Part shown: one piece after another, positions 1-5,153 of the stretch | How positions within the stretch are numbered: position 1 is the stretch's first letter | Layout: the number at the start of each line of letters is the position of its first letter | Assembly: GCA_018400335.1 (NCBI GenBank) | Contig: JAGYMT010000168.1 | Location: 1-5,153, forward strand | Length of the DNA stretch: 5,153 bases | Source of the DNA: Kiritimatiellia bacterium | GTDB lineage: Bacteria > Verrucomicrobiota > Kiritimatiellia > JAAZAB01 | Direction: 5' to 3' | Notes under the pieces: model-generated | Seen by the model: only the letters and a program-made list of their open reading frames with translations | Databases searched by the model: none | Told to the model about the DNA's origin: nothing | Translations under genes and position numbers: made by a program

Positions 1-1493
1 TCTGCCGGCAGTTCCAGCGTATGCACGGTCGCAAAAACTTCCCAACGGATGGAGTCAACCGGTCCGTCAGTTCCGGGATAGACGAGGAACGGATCGCCGT
101 AGGGCCATTCGGGCCAGGCACAGGCATCGCCGACCGTGTAGGGATCGATTATTTCCCGCGACTGGCTGCGGTACCAATAGTTGTATCCCCAATGGCAAAA
201 ACATTGGAACCGATGGCGGTAGAACAGCCAACCGCTCAACCGGATCTTGGGCAGCGGCGTGTCCATCAGCCGATTCAGATACCGGCCCCGGGGATTACAG
301 CAAAAATAGCATCCGCAGGTGATGTCCTCGCGTCGAAAATCCATCGCCGTGCGTATCGACGCGATCGGCAGGTCGGTAATGCCCTGCCGTCCGTATTCAA
401 TATCGCTCAACGCATCCATCACCTTCATCCACGGCGCGAGCTCGGCCAGCAGGGCCCGTGCCCGGCGATAATTCTCAAGGTGCTCATCTCCGTGCGGCTC
501 GTCGGAGACGTGAAAGAAACTGCGATCCATCAATCCTTCCCGTTCGAGGAAGCGCTGGAGCTCCAACAGGTACGCGGCGAGGAACGCGCGGTATAGGGGG
601 GCCGTAGCGGGCGTATCCGCCGGCCAGAGCAACTGTTCGTCCCGGCCCTGGTCCCGGTAAATACGGATGGCGTAACGCGCACCCCATTGCGTGAAGAGGT
701 GTGTCCACTCAAAATACCGGATCCCGCATCGACGCGCCAGGTCAACATAGCGTTTAACGTCCCGCCAATCGAACCGGTAGGCATCCTTTCCCCGCCGGAA
801 TACGCGCAAAAGCTGCGAGGGGCGCTTCACCCCGTCGGTCGGCGGCGTAAAGACGGGAACGTAGGCCGTATCCTGCCCGTGTTCCACTATATTCCTGAGA
901 TAGGCTTCCAGGATTTTCCAGAAACGCTCGTTGAAGCCCGGGCAGTCATAGGCATCGAGGAGCGCATCCACATAGAACCACTGCACAACGGGGAAATCCT
1001 GGCGGGGACGTATATGAACCGGATAGAGGGCGACAGGGATGCGTTGTACCCGTCTTTTGCCCTGTTCAGGCGAAATCACCACCTTCACAGTGCAGGCGCC
1101 GGGTGCGGCCCCGCGGCGGGGCGTTACCGTAAACCAGAATGAATGGGTCTCATGCGGAGGCAGCAGCATCGATGTCTCGTCGAGGAGCGGATCCGGAACC
1201 CAGCCCGGTATTCGACCGATCCCGTCGAGGTCAGCGGGATCACGCGGGACATCGGTCGTATGATGGGCTACGGGTACGTAGCCCGCCCGTCGAATACGGA
1301 CGTCCAGGGCGGGCTCGCACTCCACCGCAAGGGAAACTTCGATCGGGGTCGTCCCTTCCTGACGTAAGGCGACCTGGAAACTGCCGCGTTCATTGACGGC
1401 GAGCCGTAAACCAAAACCGTCCGGGCAGGACGGTTGGGTCATGGGAAAGACCCGTTGCAGAGAAGAAACAGGCCAAACTTTCCATGTGCTCAT
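1..1493 (-). CDS. GH123-like (DUF4091) glycoside hydrolase, 3' end outside window
   Basis: Translating the minus strand from the ATG at 1493-1491 gives 497 uninterrupted codons running off the window. There is no signal peptide: the protein opens with a short polar stretch and V-S-S-L-x-R-V-F-P (residues 9-17), typical of leaderless DUF4091 proteins. Residues ~1-160 look like an N-terminal beta-sandwich and ~165-497 like a TIM-barrel catalytic domain. Family landmarks are T-H-L-F-T-Q-W-G-A (264-272), F-H-V-S-D-E-P (327-333), R-Y-L-N-R-L-M-D (404-411), C-H-W-G-Y-N-Y-W (433-440), and G-D-P-F-L-V-Y-P-G with S-I-R-W-E (466-485). D331-E332 match the Asp-Glu pair used by GH123 beta-N-acetylgalactosaminidases in substrate-assisted hydrolysis: Asp stabilises the intermediate and Glu is the acid/base. 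Exact substrate is unknown; many DUF4091 proteins are uncharacterised. Probably some tens of residues are missing at the C terminus. The last 12 residues (from 486) fit the family poorly. It follows the beta-helix gene by one base, so co-translation is likely. Location is inferred to be cytoplasmic. Confidence 0.88.
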   Translation of the reverse strand, partial: MSTWKVWPVSSLQRVFPMTQPSCPDGFGLRLAVNERGSFQVALRQEGTTPIEVSLAVECEPALDVRIRRAGYVPVAHHTTDVPRDPADLDGIGRIPGWVPDPLLDETSMLLPPHETHSFWFTVTPRRGAAPGACTVKVVISPEQGKRRVQRIPVALYPVHIRPRQDFPVVQWFYVDALLDAYDCPGFNERFWKILEAYLRNIVEHGQDTAYVPVFTPPTDGVKRPSQLLRVFRRGKDAYRFDWRDVKRYVDLARRCGIRYFEWTHLFTQWGARYAIRIYRDQGRDEQLLWPADTPATAPLYRAFLAAYLLELQRFLEREGLMDRSFFHVSDEPHGDEHLENYRRARALLAELAPWMKVMDALSDIEYGRQGITDLPIASIRTAMDFRREDITCGCYFCCNPRGRYLNRLMDTPLPKIRLSGWLFYRHRFQCFCHWGYNYWYRSQSREIIDPYTVGDACAWPEWPYGDPFLVYPGTDGPVDSIRWEVFATVHTLELPA

Positions 1494-1494
1494 A

Positions 1495-4400
1495 TTAATC
1501 TCCCACAGTAAAATGAAAATCCTTGAATGCCTCGGGCTGAAGCCCTATCCCGCGTTCCACAAGCTTCGGATTGGCAGCAAAAAGGTCTGGGAAATCCAGA
1601 TCGCGTTTGTGGATCAGGCGATCCGGCAGGAACACCTGGTGCCCTTCCGCATCCACGGCCTCGATCCCGGCCGCGCCCTCAAACATCGGATCGGCGATGA
1701 ACGATCCGCTGTCGCCATACCGCTCCTGTACATCGGCCAGGCTCAGGCGTTCCCCGGAGGAGAGAAACATCTTACGCTCCTGGTCCGGGACCCGAAGAAA
1801 ATAGCAATTGTCTGACTCCCTCATGAACTGGATATTCGGTATCTCCAGCAGGCATGACTTCACTTTGTTCGCGGGACTGTCGATGATGACGTTCCTTTCC
1901 GTGTAGAAATCATGCTCCCCCGGCCAGCCGACGAACATGTACTGCTGGATCAGATTCCGGAAGAAGACGTTGTTTTCCAGCCGCGCGTTGTGGCATGTCC
2001 TCAGCCGCACGCCCTGCGAGGAGGCGGCAATAACGCTGTTGCGGATCAGCAGTCGCGGACTGTGCGTTGCGCCGACCATCGGCGCCGCGTAGCCGTGCCC
2101 GCGCCCGTCCGAGAAACACCGTGTAACCCTCGCATCGGGCGCAATATACAGGTTAACAGCTCCCGCCGTAACGGAATGGTAGCGATCGGACCTGCGGCGC
2201 GCCCCGAATCCGAAGCCCGTGAAGTAGAAGCCGTCGAGGTGAATATGCGCCTTGCCGGTGACCATGAACGCGTGCGGCAGCGAGCGCTCCCGTCCGTCGA
2301 ACACCACCTTTTCACCGGGCACCGAACGGAACGTCAGCGGCCGCCCTTCCGTGCCGGTGCTGCGCACCTGCACGATTTCCGTATAGGTTCCGCCGGCGAT
2401 CCAGACCGTATCGCCGGCGCGCGCACGGGCGGCCGCGGCATTAACCGTTCGCAGGGCCTGCTCGCGGCTCCGGCCGTCCGCCGCATCATCCCCGTCCGGC
2501 GCCACGTACCAGGACACCGGCTCGCGCGGCATTGCGGCCGTGCGGAAGGCGACCGTCAGTTCTTCCGTCTCTTCATCCGTACCCGCCGGTCGAACCGGGG
2601 TTTCGTACGAAAGTCGGAACTCGTATTCGGTATCCGGCTCGAGTCCCGTGAGGCTGTAGGTCGAGAATCCGTAGGCGCCGAACGGCCAGCGTTCGCGCCG
2701 CCGCGCATCCGGGCCGTCCGCCACCGTGCTCCAGGTCAGCGTGACGTCCACCCGCTCCGACGTGCGCCATTCGATGTCCGCCGTCTTATCCGTCACCGCG
2801 TGAACGACGGGCGGTGTAACACGGAGAACGGATTCGGCGGGTGGTCGATAAGGGCCCGCGTCCCTGCCGAACGGGCCGGCAGTCACATATTTTTTCCCGC
2901 CAATCCGCGAGTACCGTTCATGCACCGGTCGCAGATCGGAAGCCGCTATATTGCGCCCGCCCACCCGCCAGGCGCTGCGCGCGTGCGCAGGATAGACGTT
3001 GTAGTCCGAGTAGGCCACCTTCGCCAGTTCATCCACGACTACCACGGGCTGAGCCGTGCCTTCGAAGACGTTCCCGGAAAGGTGGATATCCGAACACTCC
3101 TGGAAGGAAGGTCCACCGGCCGGAAAGAGGCCGTGTTCGATCCTCACGCCCGTCGTCCCGCTCAGGGTCAACGGCGCATCGTCTTCCGAAAACGTGCAAT
3201 GCCGGAACACCACATCGCGGCCGCCGGCGATCGTGACCGGACCCGAAAAACGGATCCGCTCGAACTCTACCGAGCCCGGTCCACGCACATGCACCGCGCC
3301 GGTCAGTTCCACCGGTTCAAGACCCCGACCGCGGATGAGGACCGGATCACCTTCAGTTGTTTCGATCTCCGCACCGCCGCGATGCGCCCCCGGCGCGAGG
3401 TAGAGCGTATCGCCCGGCCGGAGCCGGCGCGCCGCATGCCCCGGTGTCCGCCAGGCCCCTTCCATGCTCAACCCGTCCGCGGCATCGTCTCCGTCCGTAC
3501 GCACGAAGAATATATTCGCTTCATATGGGTAAGGGCCTCGATCCGAGCCGTCGGGTGCCGCGCCAATGAAGCGCGATCCGTCCTGCAGCCGGTAGTCCCG
3601 GTTCGCCGGATCAGCGAACTCGCGACCCAAATCGATCTCCTTCTCATGTGCCAAACGGATATTATCCCGCGGCGTCTCGATGCCGCGATGGTAGGCATTT
3701 CCGCGCGCCACGAGGCTGTTGGTCAGGTCGTGCACATGCGCATCGCGCAGCGCGACCACGCGATCCGCGAGGCCCGCCCCGCCGATGCGGTGCAGGAGTC
3801 CCCCCTTGAGCTGGATGCTCGAATCCCAGGCCAGGGACCGTTTGAGCGTTCCGGGACCGATCGCGCCGTAGAGCCGGATACCGCGTCCGGCGCGATACGC
3901 CTCGCAATCGCGGATTACGTCGTGATTCACGCTGTAGGCCGCGATATTCGCGCCTTCCGAGATGAAGCGCGATGCATTGGCCCAGGCCCGTCCATGCTCG
4001 ATCACGTTCCCCCTGCCGGGCTCGCGCCCGTGGGCGGTGTAGCCCGTGAACAGTGCGATGCCTCCGCCGTTGAAAAAAGCCGTGCAGTTGCGGATGACGC
4101 AGTCGAGCCCCCGGCCGATAATAATGCCCCAGGCGCCCCGGTAGCCCGGGTAGGTGGCCATGATCTCCGCGTTATTGAACCCCGTCGCCGCCAGCCCGTC
4201 GATCGTCACGCGTTGCGGCCGTTCCAGGTAAAGGCCGTGCGTGCCGAGGACCGACACCGTGTAGGCCCGGAAATCGGGCGGGGCGAGATGCGTGGTCGAG
4301 ATATAGAGCCGCCCCGCGTCAGAGTCGTGATAGAATCCTCCGCGAAGGAATTCCAGGTCGGCGATATTCACGGCCCGGGTGAGCATACTGAGCGTATCGC

Positions 4401-4809
4401 GCTCGTTCACGATCTGCACGTCCCGGTCGAAATCCGTCGCGTACACGAACGGCCGTCCCTCGACCGGTTCGAGCGGCGGGATCGGCACATCGCCGCGCAA
4501 GAGCACCGTGCCGGGAATCACGGCGCGGATGAGGGTCTCACGGTCCGGCCCACCCAGGTTCTCACGGTCAACGCTCTCGAAATACTCGCCGGGCAGGATC
4601 GTGAGCGTATCCCCCTCCTCCAGTGCATCGACTCCGCGCTGGATGGTGCGAAAGGCCTGATCGACCAGACGACCGTTTCGTGCATCGTCACCGTCGGTGC
4701 TTACGAAATATTCATTGCCGGCCGCGGCAACGCTGACAGTAAAAAGCGCTGTATAAAGCACTCCTCTACCAATAAGCTTCAACCGCCAGGTCAGGGACTT
4801 ACATTGCAT
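1495..4809 (-). CDS. secreted multi-module right-handed beta-helix protein with FN3-like domain
   Basis: A complete 1104-residue frame, ATG at 4809-4807, stop TAA at 1497-1495. Residues 1-30 form a Sec signal peptide: K4, R9, K11 and R15, then a hydrophobic stretch (16-27) ending in A-A-A, with cleavage likely near 29-30. Three DUF1565-like modules follow. Each starts with xxV-x-x-D-G-D-D-A-x-x-G and has G-D-T exactly 27 residues after the first Asp: module 1 at 34-430, module 2 at 434-657, module 3 at 767-1104. Their bodies contain N- and G-rich beta-helix rungs, for example 233-330, 508-585 and 880-975. Module 1 ends in the common closing pattern D-P-A-N-R-D-Y-R-L (400-408), and module 3 includes F-I-A-D-P (1037-1041). 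Residues ~664-760 look like a fibronectin type III domain (W681; Y-S-L-T-G-L-E-P-D-T-E-Y at 718-729). Such folds usually bind or cleave polysaccharide (lyases, hydrolases), but I recognise no catalytic motif. No C-terminal membrane anchor or sorting signal is visible. No alternative start exists between the upstream in-frame stop (4843-4845) and M1. Confidence 0.93.
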   Translation of the reverse strand: MQCKSLTWRLKLIGRGVLYTALFTVSVAAAGNEYFVSTDGDDARNGRLVDQAFRTIQRGVDALEEGDTLTILPGEYFESVDRENLGGPDRETLIRAVIPGTVLLRGDVPIPPLEPVEGRPFVYATDFDRDVQIVNERDTLSMLTRAVNIADLEFLRGGFYHDSDAGRLYISTTHLAPPDFRAYTVSVLGTHGLYLERPQRVTIDGLAATGFNNAEIMATYPGYRGAWGIIIGRGLDCVIRNCTAFFNGGGIALFTGYTAHGREPGRGNVIEHGRAWANASRFISEGANIAAYSVNHDVIRDCEAYRAGRGIRLYGAIGPGTLKRSLAWDSSIQLKGGLLHRIGGAGLADRVVALRDAHVHDLTNSLVARGNAYHRGIETPRDNIRLAHEKEIDLGREFADPANRDYRLQDGSRFIGAAPDGSDRGPYPYEANIFFVRTDGDDAADGLSMEGAWRTPGHAARRLRPGDTLYLAPGAHRGGAEIETTEGDPVLIRGRGLEPVELTGAVHVRGPGSVEFERIRFSGPVTIAGGRDVVFRHCTFSEDDAPLTLSGTTGVRIEHGLFPAGGPSFQECSDIHLSGNVFEGTAQPVVVVDELAKVAYSDYNVYPAHARSAWRVGGRNIAASDLRPVHERYSRIGGKKYVTAGPFGRDAGPYRPPAESVLRVTPPVVHAVTDKTADIEWRTSERVDVTLTWSTVADGPDARRRERWPFGAYGFSTYSLTGLEPDTEYEFRLSYETPVRPAGTDEETEELTVAFRTAAMPREPVSWYVAPDGDDAADGRSREQALRTVNAAAARARAGDTVWIAGGTYTEIVQVRSTGTEGRPLTFRSVPGEKVVFDGRERSLPHAFMVTGKAHIHLDGFYFTGFGFGARRRSDRYHSVTAGAVNLYIAPDARVTRCFSDGRGHGYAAPMVGATHSPRLLIRNSVIAASSQGVRLRTCHNARLENNVFFRNLIQQYMFVGWPGEHDFYTERNVIIDSPANKVKSCLLEIPNIQFMRESDNCYFLRVPDQERKMFLSSGERLSLADVQERYGDSGSFIADPMFEGAAGIEAVDAEGHQVFLPDRLIHKRDLDFPDLFAANPKLVERGIGLQPEAFKDFHFTVGD
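1500..1504 (-). promoter_or_regulatory. Shine-Dalgarno of the GH123-like gene, inside the upstream gene
   Basis: On the minus strand GGGAG lies six bases before the ATG at 1493. It is formed by the last sense codons of the beta-helix gene (Gly-Asp before TAA), and the stop codon sits between it and the start codon. A ribosome terminating on the first gene is therefore already on the start site of the second, the usual arrangement for translational coupling. It also supports the ATG at 1493 over the internal Met at residue 18. Confidence 0.75.
2383..2511 (-). repeat. DUF1565-like module opening, copy 3 (residues 767-809)
   Basis: The third block, 333 residues after the second and just behind the FN3-like domain, with D-G-D-D-A-A-D-G at 772-779, R-T at 787-788, G-D-T at 799-801 and G-G-T-Y at 806-809. 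It shares the A-A-D-G ending of its first motif with copy 2, which suggests copies 2 and 3 duplicated more recently than either did from copy 1. Confidence 0.85.
2530..2820 (-). other. fibronectin type III-like domain (residues ~664-760)
   Basis: About 97 residues between beta-helix modules 2 and 3. FN3 hallmarks are the P-P-V start (666-668), a core Trp in strand B (I-E-W at 679-681), the Y-S-L-T-G-L-E-P-D-T-E-Y stretch at 718-729 leading into F-R-L (731-733), and a closing F-R-T (755-757). In secreted carbohydrate-active proteins such domains usually act as spacers or binding modules. Domain boundaries are approximate. Confidence 0.75.
3382..3510 (-). repeat. DUF1565-like module opening, copy 2 (residues 434-476)
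   Basis: The second block, exactly 400 residues after the first, with D-G-D-D-A-A-D-G at 439-446, R-T at 454-455, G-D-T at 466-468 and P-G-A-H at 473-476. It is closest to copy 3 (23 of 43 identical by hand count). The module it opens is the shortest, about 220 residues, and runs directly into the FN3-like domain. Confidence 0.85.
4582..4710 (-). repeat. DUF1565-like module opening, copy 1 (residues 34-76)
   Basis: The first of three gapless 43-residue blocks in the beta-helix protein. It carries D-G-D-D-A at 39-43, R-T at 54-55, G-D-T at 66-68 and P-G-E-Y at 73-76. By hand count 14 of 43 positions are identical in all three copies, and this copy shares 18 of 43 with each of the other two. 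The block typically forms the N-terminal cap and first rungs of a right-handed beta-helix. Confidence 0.85.
4720..4809 (-). other. Sec signal peptide of the beta-helix protein
   Basis: Codons 1-30 encode a charged n-region (K4, R9, K11, R15), an uncharged hydrophobic core (residues 16-27, rich in V, L, F and A) and a small-residue end (A28-A29-A30) before G31-N32-E33. This is a classical signal peptidase I layout. C3 lies before the hydrophobic core, so there is no lipobox and the protein is not an evident lipoprotein. It implies export to the periplasm or outside. Confidence 0.8.
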
Positions 4810-4820
4810 TTTTTCGTTTT

Positions 4821-4825
4821 CTCCT
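4821..4825 (-). promoter_or_regulatory. Shine-Dalgarno of the beta-helix gene
   Basis: AGGAG on the minus strand, separated from the ATG at 4809 by eleven bases, almost all A. The core is strong but the spacing is longer than the usual 5-9, which may lower initiation. It is the only purine-rich core near the only available in-frame start. Confidence 0.7.
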
Positions 4826-4836
4826 GAAAAATCATT

Positions 4837-4865
4837 GTTGTATCAACGACGGAATGTATGGTCAC
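4837..4865 (-). promoter_or_regulatory. weak candidate sigma-70-type promoter
   Basis: On the minus strand GTGACC (4865-4860) and TACAAC (4842-4837) are 17 bases apart, each matching four of six consensus positions of the -35 and -10 boxes. Transcription would start near 4830, giving a leader of about 20 bases that just includes the ribosome binding site. The -10 overlaps a small inverted repeat, GTTG-TAT-CAAC at 4837-4847. The match is modest, and promoter consensus in the host phylum may differ. Confidence 0.3.
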
Positions 4866-4876
4866 GGTGGCACTTA

Positions 4877-4888
4877 ATGATTAATCAT
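4877..4888. promoter_or_regulatory. 12-base perfect palindrome, candidate operator
   Basis: ATGATTAATCAT is a perfect inverted repeat with no spacer. Its centre lies about 53 bases upstream of the start site expected from the candidate promoter at 4837-4865, a position often used by activators. It lacks the central CG typical of LacI-family sites. No regulator gene is visible in the window, so the binding protein is unknown, and a short AT-rich palindrome can occur by chance. Confidence 0.35.
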
Positions 4889-4943
4889 CATCGCACTGTC
4901 ACAAGGCACGGCCACGGCAGTGAAACACATTGTCTGCACCGCG

Positions 4944-4974
4944 CCTGTCCCAGAAAGTGGGATTACGGTACAGG
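4944..4974. repeat. bulged inverted repeat / hairpin A
   Basis: Plus strand: outer arms CCTGT (4944-4948) and ACAGG (4970-4974); inner arms CCCA (4949-4952) and TGGG (4958-4961); loop GAAAG; an eight-base bulge (4962-4969) on the right-hand side. This gives nine base pairs in two stacked helices. There is no T-run on either side, so a simple intrinsic terminator is unlikely. It lies upstream of the candidate promoter, so it would be in mRNA only if transcription starts farther right. Confidence 0.4.
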
Positions 4975-4995
4975 TAAATATTCAGTGAACCACGT

Positions 4996-5025
4996 TACCG
5001 CCGGGCTTGTCCCGGTGGAGCGGTA
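4996..5025. repeat. bulged inverted repeat / hairpin B, REP-like
   Basis: Plus strand: outer arms TACCGC (4996-5001) and GCGGTA (5020-5025); inner arms CGGG (5002-5005) and CCCG (5011-5014); loop CTTGT; a five-base bulge (5015-5019). An alternative pairing, CCGCCGGG (4998-5005) with CCCGGTGG (5011-5018), forms an eight-pair stem with one G-U in plus-strand RNA. The CCGGG-CTTGT-CCCGG core resembles repetitive extragenic palindromes found scattered between genes in many bacteria. No T-run follows it. Confidence 0.45.
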
Positions 5026-5153
5026 TTTATGCACTACAAATGGAGCCGCCCCACCCCGGCCTCGCCCGCCGCGTTTCTGCCCAGGGGGGGTAAAGTTATA
5101 TTTGTAAGCTTTTATGCAAGATAAATATTTTAACTTTTAATGGCTTATCCCGC

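Larger units (their letters stand above)
4810..5153. other. non-coding region upstream of the beta-helix gene
   Basis: These 344 bases contain no open frame I can support on either strand. They hold the ribosome binding site, weak promoter, palindrome and two hairpins listed separately, plus a tandem CACGGC pair (4907-4918). At the right there is a GC-rich block (5043-5090, 40 of 48 bases G or C, ending in a run of seven G) followed immediately by an AT-rich block (5091-5140, 8 of 50 bases G or C). No tRNA, rRNA, riboswitch or insertion-sequence end was recognised. The neighbouring gene to the right lies outside the window. Confidence 0.7.

Noticed and set aside
21..596. 191-codon plus-strand open frame
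   Set aside because: It lies antisense to the conserved catalytic half of the GH123-like gene and shows no recognisable domain or ribosome binding site.
1393..1815. 140-codon plus-strand open frame across the junction of the two genes
   Set aside because: It is antisense to the C terminus of one gene and the N terminus of the next; no domain and no reason to be coding.
1912..4827. 971-codon plus-strand open frame opposite the beta-helix gene
   Set aside because: It is exactly in register with the sense codons and stays open only because the sense gene avoids TTA, CTA and TCA. Its translation is rich in Arg, His and Pro with no domain, and the minus strand has an obvious signal peptide and repeated domains.
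4944..5025. Intrinsic terminators
   Set aside because: Neither hairpin is followed by a T-run on either strand, so Rho-independent termination is not supported.
5043..5070. G-quadruplex on the minus strand
   Set aside because: There are only three tracts of three or more G near each other; at best a two-layer structure could form, which is too common in GC-rich DNA to report.
4835..5107. 90-codon plus-strand open frame in the upstream region
   Set aside because: No ribosome binding site before its ATG, a His/Arg/Pro-rich composition typical of random translation, and it crosses the palindrome and both hairpins.
5091..5140. Second promoter in the AT-rich block
   Set aside because: The best -35/-10 pairs have poor matches or wrong spacing, and any AT-rich tract gives such hits.
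5140..5153. ATG at 5140 as the start of a divergent plus-strand gene
   Set aside because: Only four codons are visible and the preceding bases are AT-only with no Shine-Dalgarno core.

Overview
The window holds the adjoining parts of one minus-strand gene cluster, read from right to left, with a non-coding leader at the right-hand end. There are two real genes. First in transcription order is a complete 1104-residue secreted protein (1495-4809) built from three right-handed beta-helix modules and one fibronectin type III-like domain. One base after its stop codon comes a gene (1493 to beyond base 1) for a protein with the glycoside hydrolase 123 / DUF4091 catalytic fold. It is cut by the window edge after 497 residues. 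All other long open frames are shadows of these two genes, including a 971-codon plus-strand frame.

The organism cannot be named from the sequence. The genes are moderately GC-rich, with an AT-rich patch at the far right. Large secreted beta-helix proteins carrying repeated xxVxxDGDDAxxG modules, next to DUF4091/GH123 enzymes, suggest a glycan-degrading member of the Planctomycetota / Verrucomicrobiota / Kiritimatiellota / Lentisphaerota group. This is inference from gene content only. Some Bacillota also carry DUF4091 proteins of this leaderless type.

Layout: 1-1493 is the GH123-like gene (minus, 3' end missing); 1494 is the single intergenic base; 1495-4809 is the beta-helix gene (minus); 4810-5153 is a 344-base upstream region with no convincing gene. 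That region contains a ribosome binding site, a weak sigma-70-like promoter, a 12-base perfect palindrome, two hairpins with similar bulged shapes, and an abrupt switch from very GC-rich to very AT-rich DNA.

Working model (inference): the secreted beta-helix protein binds or depolymerises a polysaccharide outside the cytoplasm. The GH123-like protein, which has no visible signal peptide, may then remove a terminal sugar, possibly N-acetylgalactosamine, from imported fragments. The one-base spacing and the Shine-Dalgarno sequence inside the upstream gene's last codons argue that the two are made from one mRNA and are translationally coupled. I see no clearly new system; the most distinctive features are the three-module beta-helix architecture and the structured leader.
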